A stretch of 64,000 bases of DNA from Leifsonia sp. 1010 (GTDB taxonomy: Bacteria; Actinomycetota; Actinomycetes; Actinomycetales; Microbacteriaceae): assembly GCF_031455295.1 (NCBI RefSeq), contig NZ_JAVDSL010000004.1:186001-250000 (forward strand), in the 5' to 3' direction. The notes under the pieces were generated by a model. That model saw only the letters and a list, made by a program, of their open reading frames with translations. It did not search any database and was not told where the DNA came from. This document shows positions 8,645 to 18,423 of this stretch, piece by piece. A program made the translations under genes and the position numbers. Positions within the stretch are counted from its first letter, which is position 1, and every line of letters starts with the position of its first letter.

Positions 8645-8995
8645 CCCAGCAGCCGCCGACACCAGGGCAAGAATGCCCCCGAACAGTCCCAGGATGATGA
8701 AGCTGCCGACGAAGGTCACCGCCAGCCGGTCGATGAACCCATCCTTCTGCTGCGTCGCCAGCTGCGCGACGAATCCCAGGAGCACCGAGACGCCCAGCGC
8801 GAGGGACAGCCAGGAGGCGTATTCGGCCGGCCGCGCCACCGTGCCGATGAGGATGCCGAGCAGCAACGAGACCGCCCATACCGCGCCGACGCTGGTGAGT
8901 GTGGCCCACCGCGGCAGCGGCGGCTGCACCGGGCCGGCCGCGGCGGCCGGGCCCATCACATGCATCGGAGGGGTGTCCGGGGTGTCGTCGCTCAC
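8642..8995 (-). CDS. Small integral membrane protein
   Basis: A 117-residue protein with a proline-rich cytoplasmic N-terminus (about 30 residues) and three predicted hydrophobic helices (about residues 31-53, 59-80 and 91-115). It is not recognised beyond being an actinobacterial small membrane protein. GTG 8995 is preceded by CACAAT with a six-base gap. The reading frame is open upstream to 9913, but that stretch overlaps glnR and its promoter and is not coding. Divergent from glnR. Confidence 0.7.
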   Translation of the reverse strand: MSDDTPDTPPMHVMGPAAAAGPVQPPLPRWATLTSVGAVWAVSLLLGILIGTVARPAEYASWLSLALGVSVLLGFVAQLATQQKDGFIDRLAVTFVGSFIILGLFGGILALVSAAAG

Positions 8996-9001
8996 CCTCC
9001 C

Positions 9002-9007
9002 ATTGTG
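9002..9007 (-). promoter_or_regulatory. -10-like hexamer of the 8642-8995 gene
   Basis: CACAAT six bases before GTG 8995; a weaker match to TANNNT than the others. Confidence 0.35.
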
Positions 9008-9100
9008 CCCCGGCGTGAGCCCGCGGCGGCTGCCGGACAGGGCGGGCGGCTGTTTCCGGTAGCATTGCGGCACGGTTTCCCGGCGGGTGAGGAGGAATGT

Positions 9101-9853
9101 GTGGCGCAGCTTCTGATCCTGACCTCTGCGCCGAACCCCACCGCGCCCCGCACCCCAGGGGCTCCCTCCTCGGTCTCCGACGCCGCCGGTCCGGGCGCGG
9201 AGGTGCTGCCGTCCCTCGCGCTGCTGAGCCACCGGGTGCGTCAGATCCCGGCCGAGCCAGCCTCTCTGGTCAACGCCCCGAGCTGCGACCTCATCTTCGT
9301 GGATGCGCGGCGCGACCTGGCGAGCGCGAAGTCGCTCTGCAAGATCCTCACGACGACCGGCGTCACTGTCCCGCTCGTCCTGGTGCTCACCGAGGGCGGG
9401 CTCACCGCGGTCAGCGCCGACTGGGGCGTCAGTGACGTCGTGCTCGACTCCGCGGGCCCCGCCGAGCTGGATGCGCGCATCCGTCTGGCCATCGGCCGCC
9501 AGACGCAGGAGCACTCGCAGTCGAAGATCCAGGCCTCCGGCATCACGATCGATGAGGCGAGCTATTCGGCCAAGGCGCACGGCCGCCAGCTCGACCTCAC
9601 GTTCAAGGAGTTCGAGCTGCTCCGCTTCTTCGCGACGCATCCCTCGCGCGTCTTCACACGTGAGCAGCTGCTCAGCGAGGTGTGGGGATACGACTACTTC
9701 GGAGGAACGCGAACCGTCGACGTCCACGTTCGGCGCCTGCGGGCCAAGCTCGGCGACCTGGAGTCGCTGATCGGCACCGTGCGCAACGTCGGATACCGGT
9801 TCAATGTGTACGAGGACGAGAACGACCGCCTCCCCACGTCCGTCCGCCCCTGA
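9101..9853 (+). CDS. glnR: GlnR-type orphan response regulator (nitrogen regulator)
   Basis: A 250-residue cytoplasmic DNA-binding protein. Residues 1-130 form a receiver-like domain with the GlnR hallmark stretches [14 protein letters not shown] (Asp68), [12 protein letters not shown] and [11 protein letters not shown]; residues about 145-235 form an OmpR-type winged helix with [31 protein letters not shown] and VRNVGYRF. In Streptomyces and relatives GlnR works without a cognate kinase and controls ammonium assimilation. A proline/serine-rich stretch of about 20 residues near residues 11-33 appears to be an insertion relative to the family as I remember it. GTG 9101 follows GGAGGAA. The next gene is ppk1, linking nitrogen and phosphate control. 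Confidence 0.88.
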   Translation: MAQLLILTSAPNPTAPRTPGAPSSVSDAAGPGAEVLPSLALLSHRVRQIPAEPASLVNAPSCDLIFVDARRDLASAKSLCKILTTTGVTVPLVLVLTEGGLTAVSADWGVSDVVLDSAGPAELDARIRLAIGRQTQEHSQSKIQASGITIDEASYSAKAHGRQLDLTFKEFELLRFFATHPSRVFTREQLLSEVWGYDYFGGTRTVDVHVRRLRAKLGDLESLIGTVRNVGYRFNVYEDENDRLPTSVRP

Positions 9854-9903
9854 CCCCGGCTGTCCGCGCACGAGGTTCCTGAGCGGATTCCTCCACAGAC
9901 AGC

Positions 9904-9925
9904 GTTTATCCACCGTTTACGCAGG
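9904..9925 (+). promoter_or_regulatory. Candidate PHO box upstream of ppk1
   Basis: Two direct repeats with 11-base period: GTTTATCCACC and GTTTACGCAGG, resembling the actinobacterial PhoP consensus GTTCACC. The site lies about 40 bases before the ppk1 start and would place PhoP next to the -35 region. ppk is a known PhoP target in Streptomyces. Confidence 0.55.
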
Positions 9926-9964
9926 CCCGTCACCACGGCTTGCCCGCGGTGCCATGATGGGGGG

Positions 9965-12175
9965 ATGGACGAGCGCACGACTCTGGAGAACGGCCTTCTC
10001 GACACGGGGCTGGGCGGCAGCCTGGGCAGCGACTTCGACGACGACTTCGCTCCCTTCATCTATGAGCCCGACCCGACGCTGCCGGACGACCGCTACCTCG
10101 ACCGCGAGCTGAGCTGGCTCGCCTTCAACCAGCGCGTGCTGGAGCTGGCGGAGGATCCGCTGCTGCCGGTGCTCGAACGGGCGAACTTCCTCGCCATCTT
10201 CGCGAGCAACCTCGACGAGTTCTTCATGGTGCGCGTCGCGGGGCTGAAGCGCCGCATCGCGACCGGTCTCGCGGTGCCGACGAACGTCGGCCGCGCCCCG
10301 CAGGACGTGCTCGCCGACATCTCCGAGAAGGCGCACGAGCTGCAGCTGCGCCATGCGCGGGCGTACCACGACCTCGTCCTCCCCGCCCTGCGCGATGCGG
10401 GCATCACCGTCGTGACCTACGACCAGCTCGACGACGCCGACAAGGTGCAGCTGCGCGAGATCTTCTCGCAGCAGATCTTCCCGGTGCTGATGCCGCTCGC
10501 CGTCGACCCGGCGCACCCGTTCCCCTACATCTCGGGGCTCTCGCTCAACCTCGCCGTTCGCGTCCGCAACTCGCGCACGGGCAAGGAGCAGTTCGCCCGC
10601 CTGAAGGTGCCGCAGATGCTGCCGCGGTTCGTCCGCATCGACCAGCGCGAGACCGTCGGCCAGGTGCGCTTCATCACCCTCGAGGAGCTCATCGCCAACC
10701 ACCTCGGCGACCTCTTCCCCGGCATGGAGATCCTCGACCACCATGTCTTCCGGGTCACCCGCAACGAAGACGTCGAGATCGACGAGGACGAGACGGAGAA
10801 CCTCATCCAGGCGCTCGAGCGCGAGCTGCTGCGTCGACGCTTCGGTCCGCCGATCCGGCTGGAGGTGACCGACGATGTCGACCCGGTCACTCTCGGTCTA
10901 CTGGTGCGCGAGCTCGATGTGACCGAGCAGGAGGTGTACCGCCTCCCGGCTCCTCTCGACCTCGGAGGCCTCTTCGACCTCGCCAAGATCGACCGCCCCG
11001 ACCTCCACTACCCGAACCACGTGCCGACGACTCCCGCACAGCTGATGCCGAGCGAGCCGAACGCCAAGCCCGACATCTTCGCGGCGATCGCCCGGCAGGA
11101 TGTGCTGGTCCACCACCCGTACGAGTCGTTCGCGACCAGCGTCCAGGCCTTCCTGGAGCAGGCGGCCGCCGACCCGCATGTCCTCGCGATCAAGCAGACG
11201 CTGTACCGCACCTCCGGCGACAGCCCGATCGTCGAGGCCCTCATCGACGCGGCCGAGGCCGGCAAGCAGGTGCTCGCCCTGGTCGAGATCAAGGCCCGCT
11301 TCGACGAGCAGAACAACATCTCCTGGGCGCGGAAGCTCGAGAAGGCCGGCGTCCACGTCGTCTACGGGCTGGTCGGCCTCAAGACGCACTGCAAGCTCGC
11401 CCTCGTCATCCGCGAAGAGAAAGGCGTGCTCAAGAGCTACAGCCACATCGGGACGGGCAACTACAACCCGAAGACGTCCCGCATCTACGAAGACCTGGGG
11501 CTCTTCACCGACGACGACCAGGTCGGCAAAGACCTGACGCGCCTGTTCAACGAGCTCTCGGGCTACGCGATCGAGAAGAAGTTCAAGCGGCTGCTCGTCG
11601 CCCCGCTGCACCTGCGGAAGGGGCTGCTGAAGCGCATCGAGACGGAGCGCGTCAACGCTGAGGCCGGTCGGCCTTCCGGCATCCGGATCAAGCTGAACTC
11701 GATCGTCGACGAGGCCATCATCGACGCGCTCTACCGCGCCAGTCAGGCCGGGGTCCCGGTCGATCTCTGGGTCCGCGGCATCTGCGGGGTCGTGCCGGGC
11801 CGCGAGGGACTGTCGGAGAACATCCGCGTGCGCTCCGTCCTCGGCCGGTACCTCGAGCACTCCCGCGTCTTCTCGTTCGTCAACGGCGGCGATCCGCAGG
11901 TGTTCATCGGCAGCGCCGACATGATGCACCGCAATCTCGACCGCCGGGTCGAGGCGCTCGTGCGCCTCACCGACCCCGAGCACCTGCGCGAGCTGAGCGA
12001 CCTCTTCGACCTCGCCTTCGACGAGCGCACCGCCACCTGGAAGCTCGACCAGGACGGCGTGTGGACGCGGCACCACCTCGACGAGAACGGCAAGCCGCTG
12101 GTCGACCTGCAGAACAAGCTCATCCAGCAGTACAGCCATCGCCCGCGCAGCACCCGTACGGGAACGAGGCGGTGA
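9965..12175 (+). CDS. ppk1: Polyphosphate kinase 1
   Basis: A 736-residue enzyme that polymerises the gamma-phosphate of ATP into polyphosphate. The N-terminal domain opens with [17 protein letters not shown]; the catalytic phospholipase-D-like domains contain [10 protein letters not shown] with the autophosphorylated histidine, and the second PLD-like motif [17 protein letters not shown]. Full length for the family (about 690-740). A 30-residue acidic N-terminal extension precedes the first domain. A candidate PHO box lies upstream. The stop overlaps the GTG of the NUDIX gene, so the two are translationally coupled. Confidence 0.96.
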   Translation: MDERTTLENGLLDTGLGGSLGSDFDDDFAPFIYEPDPTLPDDRYLDRELSWLAFNQRVLELAEDPLLPVLERANFLAIFASNLDEFFMVRVAGLKRRIATGLAVPTNVGRAPQDVLADISEKAHELQLRHARAYHDLVLPALRDAGITVVTYDQLDDADKVQLREIFSQQIFPVLMPLAVDPAHPFPYISGLSLNLAVRVRNSRTGKEQFARLKVPQMLPRFVRIDQRETVGQVRFITLEELIANHLGDLFPGMEILDHHVFRVTRNEDVEIDEDETENLIQALERELLRRRFGPPIRLEVTDDVDPVTLGLLVRELDVTEQEVYRLPAPLDLGGLFDLAKIDRPDLHYPNHVPTTPAQLMPSEPNAKPDIFAAIARQDVLVHHPYESFATSVQAFLEQAAADPHVLAIKQTLYRTSGDSPIVEALIDAAEAGKQVLALVEIKARFDEQNNISWARKLEKAGVHVVYGLVGLKTHCKLALVIREEKGVLKSYSHIGTGNYNPKTSRIYEDLGLFTDDDQVGKDLTRLFNELSGYAIEKKFKRLLVAPLHLRKGLLKRIETERVNAEAGRPSGIRIKLNSIVDEAIIDALYRASQAGVPVDLWVRGICGVVPGREGLSENIRVRSVLGRYLEHSRVFSFVNGGDPQVFIGSADMMHRNLDRRVEALVRLTDPEHLRELSDLFDLAFDERTATWKLDQDGVWTRHHLDENGKPLVDLQNKLIQQYSHRPRSTRTGTRR

Positions 12176-13110
12176 GCCCGGCCATCTACGCCGCGGGCGC
12201 CCTCTGCTGGCGCGTCGTGGACGATCGGATCGTCGTGCTCGTCGTGCACCGCACCAAGTACGGCGACGTGACGATCCCCAAGGGCAAAGTCGACCCCGGC
12301 GAGACGCTGCCCCAGACGGCCGTGCGCGAGATCGAGGAGGAGACCGGGCTGAAGATCGGCCTGGGCGTCCCGCTCGGCGTCTCGACCTATCCCCTCAGCA
12401 GCGGCCGCGAGAAGATCGTGCACTACTGGGCGGCTGAAGTGTCCGAGAAGGCCATCCTGCGCTCGACCTTCGTGCCGAACAGCGAGATCGCCGCCATCGA
12501 GTGGGTGACGATCAAGAAGGCGCGCGGCTACCTCACCTACGAGCGCGATGTGGAGATCCTCGACGCGTTCGACGCGCTCGTGCACCAGGGCATCACGTCC
12601 ACGTTCGCGCTCATCGCGCTGCGGCACGGCAAGGCGGCACCGCGCGAACGCTGGGACGGCTCCGACGCCTCGCGGCCGCTCACGGAACGCGGTGTCAAAC
12701 AGGCCGCAGCCGACGTGGCGACCCTGCAGACCTGGCGTCCGAAACGGATCGTCACCAGCGACGCCGTGCGCTGCGTCACCACGGTCGCCCCGCTCGCGGC
12801 CGCGACCGGCATCAAGCCCCACCGCGACCACGGCATCAGCCAGGACGCCTACGAGGAGGGCCGCGGCGATGTGCGGGGCGTCATCGGCAAGCGCGTGCGT
12901 TCCCGCAAGACCGCCGTGCTCTGCAGTCACGGCCCCGTGCTTCCGGAGATCATGCGCGAGATCGCGCTGGCGACCGGGACGATGCCGGGCGCCTATCTCG
13001 ACGATGCCGCCGATCTCGACACCGGCGGCTTCTCGGTCGTGCACCTGTCGGCGACGAATCCCGCGTCCGGAATCGTCTCGATCGAGACATATGCGCCGGT
13101 GGAGGGTTAG
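12172..13110 (+). CDS. mutT1: NUDIX hydrolase fused to histidine phosphatase (MutT1-type)
   Basis: A 312-residue two-domain cytoplasmic enzyme. Residues 1-140 form a NUDIX domain with the box [20 protein letters not shown]; residues about 150-300 form a histidine-phosphatase domain with ALRHGKA and a second histidine in [10 protein letters not shown]. Mycobacterial MutT1 has this organisation, converts 8-oxo-GTP/dGTP to the nucleotide and hydrolyses diadenosine polyphosphates. Coupling to ppk1 (GTGA overlap) suggests co-expression of polyphosphate and nucleotide-phosphate handling. Identification of the architecture is firm; substrate is by family. Confidence 0.88.
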   Translation: MSPAIYAAGALCWRVVDDRIVVLVVHRTKYGDVTIPKGKVDPGETLPQTAVREIEEETGLKIGLGVPLGVSTYPLSSGREKIVHYWAAEVSEKAILRSTFVPNSEIAAIEWVTIKKARGYLTYERDVEILDAFDALVHQGITSTFALIALRHGKAAPRERWDGSDASRPLTERGVKQAAADVATLQTWRPKRIVTSDAVRCVTTVAPLAAATGIKPHRDHGISQDAYEEGRGDVRGVIGKRVRSRKTAVLCSHGPVLPEIMREIALATGTMPGAYLDDAADLDTGGFSVVHLSATNPASGIVSIETYAPVEG

Positions 13111-13135
13111 CACACCGCACACCCATCTTCCATAG

Positions 13136-13164
13136 TTGCAGCTGAGATATCACCCTGTTAGTGT
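13136..13164 (+). promoter_or_regulatory. Promoter of the secreted protein gene
   Basis: TTGCAG (13136-13141), 17-base spacer, TAGTGT (13159-13164), followed by a 45-base leader with AGAGGAAATGA upstream of the ATG at 13210. Confidence 0.5.
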
Positions 13165-13209
13165 CGGGGGGTGCCATTCGGCACGTCTCCGTTCCATCAG
13201 AGGAAATGA

Positions 13210-13998
13210 ATGACCAGCTCAACGCGCATCCGCTTCGGCGCGCTCACGGCAGCAGCTGCCGTGGTCGCCGGCGGATTCTTCGCCGCCGCTCCGGCCAATG
13301 CCGCGACCGGCACCTTGACGCTCGCCAACACCACGTTCACCGCGGGTGACTGGGGCGCCGGCCTCAACGTCGCCGGCTCCGGTTTCACCGCAGACGCGGT
13401 CGTGACCATCACCGTGGAGACGGCCGACCACACCGCGATCGACCTGCACGATGTGACGGCCGACGCTTCCGGCTCCTTCCAGGAGACCTACACGCCGATC
13501 GTCACGCTGCCCCTCCCGGCCGCGGGCGACACCCTCTCGGTGACCGCGACGAGCAACCTCGGCGACACCTCCAACACGGTGCCGCTCACGGTGAACCCCG
13601 CGACGCTGCCGAAGAGCATCGTCTCGAGCGTCTCGACCATCACGACCGCGCAGCTGACCGATCCGAACAGCGGCATCTCCATCCTCGCCTCGGGATACAC
13701 CCCCGGCGAGCAGGTGAACGTGACGGTCGACTACGCGGGTGACGCCCTCGACCTCGGCCCGTACACGGTCGAGGCGGACGGCTCCGTCGTCTTCGGCTTC
13801 TACCTCGCGGGCGGCGTCGCGACCGCCGGTCCGCTCACCGTGACGGTGGCCGGCCAGCAGTCGGGCGTCAGCCAGAGCGTCACCATCCAGGTCACCGGCG
13901 AGGACGTCGGCGCCGGCGGCTCCGCTGTGCCGTCGCTCGGCGGCGCTGCGACCGCGGCAGCCTCCGGCCCGTCGCGCCTGCCCGTCGTCAGCGGCTGA
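13210..13998 (+). CDS. Secreted surface protein with Ig-like repeats
   Basis: A 262-residue protein with a clear Sec signal peptide (RIRFGALTAAAAVVAGGFFA, cleavage after ANA near residue 34). The mature chain is rich in Thr, Val and Gly, and contains two beta-sandwich-like repeats, each with a GSGFTADAVVTITVE or ASGYTPGEQVNVTVD turn, as in bacterial Ig-like/IPT modules. No sortase LPXTG-like tail or transmembrane anchor follows; the C-terminus ends in an Ala/Gly/Ser-rich tail. It is probably secreted or loosely wall-associated. A strong hairpin terminator follows the gene. Confidence 0.7.
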   Translation: MTSSTRIRFGALTAAAAVVAGGFFAAAPANAATGTLTLANTTFTAGDWGAGLNVAGSGFTADAVVTITVETADHTAIDLHDVTADASGSFQETYTPIVTLPLPAAGDTLSVTATSNLGDTSNTVPLTVNPATLPKSIVSSVSTITTAQLTDPNSGISILASGYTPGEQVNVTVDYAGDALDLGPYTVEADGSVVFGFYLAGGVATAGPLTVTVAGQQSGVSQSVTIQVTGEDVGAGGSAVPSLGGAATAAASGPSRLPVVSG

Positions 13999-14015
13999 TC
14001 CAGCCCTGACGACTC

Positions 14016-14050
14016 GTGGCGGCGCGGACCCGATCGGTCCGCGCCGCCAC
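14016..14050 (+). terminator. Hairpin terminator after the secreted protein gene
   Basis: Perfect 15-base arms GTGGCGGCGCGGACC and GGTCCGCGCCGCCAC around CGATC; no U-tract. Confidence 0.8.
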
Positions 14051-14087
14051 TCGCGGTTCTCGGGTGCCCCATCCCAGACACTCCGTG

Positions 14088-14111
14088 CCGACCCGACCCG
14101 ACCCGACCCGA
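14088..14111 (+). repeat. CCGAC pentanucleotide tandem repeat
   Basis: Nearly five tandem copies of CCGAC end 24 bases before the L,D-transpeptidase start codon. Too short to call a phase-variable switch, but it lies in the expected leader. Confidence 0.6.
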
Positions 14112-14135
14112 TCCAGACCCGACGACAGAGACACC

Positions 14136-15002
14136 ATGACGAACCGCCGCATCCTCCCCGCCCTGCTCTGCAGCGCCGCCCTGCTCGCGTCCCTCTCCGC
14201 CTGCGCCCCCGGCGACGCGAAGCCCACCCACAGCGCCTCGCCGCGGCCCACCGCATCCACCGAGGCCGGGCCCGCGCTGCCGCCCGGTCTCTCCCCGTCG
14301 GAGCTGCGCGCCCTCCCCACCGCCTCCTTCGACGCGGTCATCCCCGGTCTCATCGCCGCGCCGGAGAAGGCCGAGATCCGCACCGCGTTCCGGCTGGCCT
14401 TCGACACGGCCGCCTACGGCGCCGACTTCCGTACGCCGGTCGCGCTCATCCCGGCCAACAACTTCCTCGGCGAGCCGACCGTGGTGGTCCGTGTGAAGAC
14501 GCGCGGCGACTGGTCCCTCATCCTCACCCCGGCACGCAAGCAACTCCCGTCGAAAGCGACCGCCGACGATCCCGCGCCCGCGCAGAGTGCCGCCTGGGTG
14601 CCGACCCGGCTGCTGCGCGTGTCCGCCACCCTCACCAAGCGCGTCGTGATCTCGACGGAGGAGCAGACGCTCAGCATCCTGGATGGCGCGGGCCGGACCC
14701 TGCAGGAGTTCCCGGTCGGCGTCGGCACCGACTCGACGCCCACTCCCACCGGGACCGGCTACCTGCAGGCCCGCTACCTGGACCCGGCGCAGGGTCAGGA
14801 GGAGCACCGCATCCAGCTCACCTCACTGCACGCGACCGCGGCAGACGAGCCCTACGACGGTTCCGACGGCGGGCTCATCGGCATCCACTACCAGTCGACG
14901 GCGTCCGGCGCCGTGTCGCACGGCTGCGTGCGACTGTCCGCCGAGGCCATCGCCGCCGTCGACGCCCTCCCCCTCGGGACGCCGGTGCAGATCACCGGCT
15001 GA
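14136..15002 (+). CDS. L,D-transpeptidase lipoprotein
   Basis: A 288-residue cell-envelope enzyme. The signal peptide ends in a lipobox (LASLSAC), placing it on the outer face of the membrane. The C-terminal YkuD domain has the catalytic motif HYQSTASGAVSHGCVRLS with His262 and Cys264, which forms 3-3 cross-links in peptidoglycan. A region after the lipobox is low in complexity (Pro, Ser, Ala) and then a domain of about 100 residues of unclear identity precedes the catalytic part. No strong ribosome-binding site is visible before the ATG at 14136. Confidence 0.88.
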   Translation: MTNRRILPALLCSAALLASLSACAPGDAKPTHSASPRPTASTEAGPALPPGLSPSELRALPTASFDAVIPGLIAAPEKAEIRTAFRLAFDTAAYGADFRTPVALIPANNFLGEPTVVVRVKTRGDWSLILTPARKQLPSKATADDPAPAQSAAWVPTRLLRVSATLTKRVVISTEEQTLSILDGAGRTLQEFPVGVGTDSTPTPTGTGYLQARYLDPAQGQEEHRIQLTSLHATAADEPYDGSDGGLIGIHYQSTASGAVSHGCVRLSAEAIAAVDALPLGTPVQITG

Positions 15003-15044
15003 TCCGCGGATTCACAGGAGCACGAGGACAAGAGGACGCCCGGC

Positions 15045-15066
15045 GTTAACCTCCCGTTTACCACTG
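15045..15066 (+). promoter_or_regulatory. PHO box upstream of pstS
   Basis: Direct repeats GTTAACCTCCC and GTTTACCACTG with 11-base period match the PhoP consensus GTTCACC (6 of 7 in each). The position, about 90 bases before pstS, fits an activator site. Confidence 0.75.
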
Positions 15067-15155
15067 CGGGGGACTCTGGACAGACACCGGGAATAGCGTC
15101 TCACGCGGGTCGCACCGACCCCGTCCTGTTGTTACTGATCCCCGAAGGGACAACT

Positions 15156-16250
15156 GTGAATCTCAAGCGCATCGGCGCTCCCGTGGCACTCCTCGCCGCA
15201 GCCGCCATCTCTCTCACCGCCTGCGCGGCGAACGAGGGCAGCACGCCGTCGACCACGACGGCCAAGGCCTCGAACCTGTCCGGCACGCTGAACGGCATCG
15301 GCTCGTCCGCCCAGGGCGCGGCGCAGACGGTGTGGGCCGCCGGCTTCCAGGAGGCCAACCCGAAGGCCACCATCAACTACGACCCGCAGGGCTCCGGCGC
15401 CGGCCGCAAGAGCTTCATCTCGGGTGCTGCCGACTTCGCCGGCTCCGACGCCGCGCTGAAGACCGAGGAGCTCGCCTCCACGTTCGCCGGCTGCGCCGCG
15501 AACAGCAAGGGCATCGACCTCCCCGTCTACATCTCCCCGATCGCCATCGCGTACAACGTCGACGGCGTGAAGGACCTCAAGCTCGACGCTGCGACCATCG
15601 CCGGCATCTTCTCGGGCAAGATCACCACGTGGGACGACGCCAAGATCAAGGACCAGAACTCGGGCGCTTCGCTCCCGTCGGCCCCGATCACGGTCGTTCA
15701 CCGCTCCGACGACTCGGGCACCACCCAGAACTTCACCGAGTACCTCGCCGCGAACGCCCCCGACGTCTGGACGGCCCCGGCCTCCCAGACCTTCCCGTTC
15801 CAGGTCGGTGACGCCGCCAAGGGCACCTCGGGTGTCGCGGACGCCACCAAGAACGCGAAGAACTCGATCACGTACATCGACGAGTCGGGCTCGGCGGGCC
15901 TCAGCATCGCCCAGCTGAAGGTCGGCGACAACTACGAGAAGATCAGCGCCGACGGTGCTGCCGCCGTGGTCGCCGCCTCCCCCATCGCCGACGGCCGCGA
16001 GGCCAACGACCTGGCCATCCAGATCGACCGCAAGGACACCAAGAAGGGCGCCTGGCCGCTCGTCCTGGTCTCCTACATCATCGCGTGCCAGGAGTACAAG
16101 GACGCCGCCAAGGCTGACCTGGTGAAGGGCTACGTCGACTACATCATCTCGAGCGACGCCCAGAAGGCCGCTGCGGAGCAGGCCGGCTCGGCCCCGCTCG
16201 CGAGCGACCTGGCCGACAAGGTCTCCAAGGCCGTCGCCAGCATCAAGTAA
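15156..16250 (+). CDS. pstS: Phosphate ABC transporter, phosphate-binding lipoprotein
   Basis: A 364-residue lipoprotein (signal peptide ending ISLTAC, Cys22). The mature part has the PstS pocket motifs GSSAQGAAQ, QGSGAGRKSFISGAADFAGSD and HRSDDSGTTQNFTEYL. It captures orthophosphate outside the cell for PstCAB. GTG 15156 follows GAAGGGA. First gene of pstSCAB, behind a PHO box. A long hairpin between pstS and pstC (16258-16296) probably lets pstS be made in excess. Confidence 0.97.
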   Translation: MNLKRIGAPVALLAAAAISLTACAANEGSTPSTTTAKASNLSGTLNGIGSSAQGAAQTVWAAGFQEANPKATINYDPQGSGAGRKSFISGAADFAGSDAALKTEELASTFAGCAANSKGIDLPVYISPIAIAYNVDGVKDLKLDAATIAGIFSGKITTWDDAKIKDQNSGASLPSAPITVVHRSDDSGTTQNFTEYLAANAPDVWTAPASQTFPFQVGDAAKGTSGVADATKNAKNSITYIDESGSAGLSIAQLKVGDNYEKISADGAAAVVAASPIADGREANDLAIQIDRKDTKKGAWPLVLVSYIIACQEYKDAAKADLVKGYVDYIISSDAQKAAAEQAGSAPLASDLADKVSKAVASIK

Positions 16251-16257
16251 CACCACG

Positions 16258-16296
16258 CCGCTCGGCCTGGGCTGCCCCGCAGCCCGGGCCGAGCGG
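16258..16296 (+). terminator. Hairpin between pstS and pstC (attenuator)
   Basis: Arms of 18 bases (CCGCTCGGCCTGGGCTGC and GCAGCCCGGGCCGAGCGG) pair with one G-U wobble around a CCC loop. It could terminate part of the transcripts or protect the pstS 3' end. Confidence 0.75.
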
Positions 16297-16349
16297 TGCT
16301 CCCGTCCTCAGCCGTCCCCCACGGCGCACCCGATGAGAGAAAGCAACGA

Positions 16350-17297
16350 ATGACCGCCGGAACCGTAGGAGCCATCAGGCCGAAGGCGAAGGTCCGCCTC
16401 GGCGACCGGGTCTTCTCGACCAGCACCATCGTGGCTGGATCGCTGATCCTCGCCACCCTCGCCGCCGTTGCGATCTTCCTGGTCGTGCAGAGCATCCCGG
16501 CTCTGTTCGCTCAGGCAGGCGAGCTGCCCAACAACGCGACGAACTTCTGGTCGTGGGTCTGGCCGCTCGTCTTCGGCACCATCTGGGCGGCGCTGATCGC
16601 GCTGCTGATCGCGACCCCGCTGTCCATCGGCATCGCGCTGTTCATCTCGCACTACGCACCGCGCCGCGTCGCATCGGTGCTCGGCTACATCATCGATCTG
16701 CTCGCCGCCGTCCCCTCCGTCGTCTTCGGCCTGTGGGGCATCGCGACCCTCTCCTCGTTCGTCCAGCCCTTCTACGTCTGGCTCGGCGACAACCTCGGCT
16801 GGATCCCCTTCTTCGCGCCGCCGGTCTCCGGCACCGGCCGCACCATCCTCACCGCCGGCCTGGTGCTCGCCGTCATGGTCATCCCGATCATGACCGCCAT
16901 CTGCCGCGAGATCTTCCTGCAGACCCCGCGCCTCCACGAGGAGGCCGCCCTCGCCCTCGGCGCGACGCGCTGGGAGATGGTCAAGATGGCCGTCCTCCCC
17001 TTCGCCCGCAGCGGCATCATCTCCGCCATCATGCTCGGCCTCGGCCGCGCCCTCGGCGAGACGCTGGCCATCGCGATGGTGCTCTCGCCGGCCCTGATCG
17101 TGAAGTTCGCGGTGCTGCAGGCGCAGAGCCCGAACACGATCGCGGCGAACATCGCGCTGCAGTTCCCCGAGGCGACCGGCCTCGGCGTGAACGCGCTCAT
17201 CGCCTCAGGTCTCGTGCTGTTCGTGGTGACCCTGCTCATCAACATGCTCGCCCGCTACATCGTCAGCCGCCGCAAGGCCTTCTCTGGAGCGAACTGA
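16350..17297 (+). CDS. pstC: Phosphate ABC transporter permease PstC
   Basis: A 315-residue inner-membrane protein with six hydrophobic helices. The EAA loop that docks the ATPase is visible (LHEEAALALGATRWEMVKMA) and followed by GRALGETLAIAMV. It pairs with PstA to form the phosphate channel. The gene overlaps pstA by one base (TGATG), which is a strong sign of coupled translation. Confidence 0.96.
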   Translation: MTAGTVGAIRPKAKVRLGDRVFSTSTIVAGSLILATLAAVAIFLVVQSIPALFAQAGELPNNATNFWSWVWPLVFGTIWAALIALLIATPLSIGIALFISHYAPRRVASVLGYIIDLLAAVPSVVFGLWGIATLSSFVQPFYVWLGDNLGWIPFFAPPVSGTGRTILTAGLVLAVMVIPIMTAICREIFLQTPRLHEEAALALGATRWEMVKMAVLPFARSGIISAIMLGLGRALGETLAIAMVLSPALIVKFAVLQAQSPNTIAANIALQFPEATGLGVNALIASGLVLFVVTLLINMLARYIVSRRKAFSGAN

Positions 17298-18388
17298 TGG
17301 CCACCACCACCGCTACCGCCCCGCGCCCCCTCGCCAACTCCTACACCGCAGGCAAGCTGCCCCGCTGGGCGCCGTGGACGATGCTCGTCGTCTCGTGGGT
17401 CGTCTTCGCCGCGATCTTCGCGATGCTCGCCGCGAGCGGCGCGACGAAGGACTTCAACATCGTCGGCGCGATCTTCTTCGGGACCGTGCTGTTCGACGTC
17501 GCGATCTACACCACATCCCTGCTGGTCGAGGGCTCCCGCAAGGCCGTGGACCGGTTGGTCACCTCGCTCGTCGCTACCGCGTTCATCATCGCCCTCCTCC
17601 CGCTGATCTCCCTCGGCTGGACGGTCGTCTCGCAGGGCCTCGCCCGCTTCGACATCGCCTTCTTCTCGGAGTCGATGCGCAACGTCATCGGCGACGGCGG
17701 CGGCGCGCTCCACGCGATCGTCGGAACGCTGGAGATCACCCTCATGGCGGCGGTCATCTCCGTGCCCATCGGCCTGCTGACCTCCATCTACCTGGTGGAG
17801 TACGGGCGCGGCATGCTCTCGCGCGGCATCACCTTTTTCGTCGACGTGATGACCGGCATCCCCTCGATCGTCGCGGGCCTGTTCGCCTACGCCCTGTTCG
17901 CCCTGTTCTTCGGCCCCGGCATCCGCAACGGCTTCATGGGAGCCGTCGCCCTGTCGGTGCTGATGATCCCGGTCGTCGTGCGGTCCAGCGAGGAGATCCT
18001 GCGGATCGTGCCCAACGAGCTGCGTGAGGCATCCCTCGCCCTCGGCGTCCCGAAGTGGCTGACCGTGCTCAAGGTGGTGCTGCCCACCTCGCTCGCCGGC
18101 CTCGTCACCGGCGTCATGCTCGCCATCGCCCGTGTCATCGGCGAGACGGCGCCGCTGCTCATCGTCGCCGGCTTCACGACGAGCATGAACTACGACCTCT
18201 TCAACGACCGGATGATGACCCTCCCGGTGTTCGTGTACACCCAGTACACGCAGGCCGCCGGCCTCCACGCGCAGGCTCAGATCGACCGCGCCTGGACAGG
18301 CGCCCTCGCGCTGATCATCATCGTGATGCTGCTCAACCTGGCCGGCCGCATCATCGCCAAGGCCTTCGCTCCCAAGTACGGCCGCTGA
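17297..18388 (+). CDS. pstA: Phosphate ABC transporter permease PstA
   Basis: A 363-residue inner-membrane protein. Two extra hydrophobic helices near residues 28-75 precede the usual six-helix PstA core, as is common in actinobacteria. The EAA loop is [20 protein letters not shown], followed by [14 protein letters not shown]. It forms a heterodimeric channel with PstC. pstB follows after 35 bases. Confidence 0.96.
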   Translation: MATTTATAPRPLANSYTAGKLPRWAPWTMLVVSWVVFAAIFAMLAASGATKDFNIVGAIFFGTVLFDVAIYTTSLLVEGSRKAVDRLVTSLVATAFIIALLPLISLGWTVVSQGLARFDIAFFSESMRNVIGDGGGALHAIVGTLEITLMAAVISVPIGLLTSIYLVEYGRGMLSRGITFFVDVMTGIPSIVAGLFAYALFALFFGPGIRNGFMGAVALSVLMIPVVVRSSEEILRIVPNELREASLALGVPKWLTVLKVVLPTSLAGLVTGVMLAIARVIGETAPLLIVAGFTTSMNYDLFNDRMMTLPVFVYTQYTQAAGLHAQAQIDRAWTGALALIIIVMLLNLAGRIIAKAFAPKYGR

Positions 18389-18423
18389 ACCCGCACCCCA
18401 CCACCCGACAGCCAAGGAATCAA

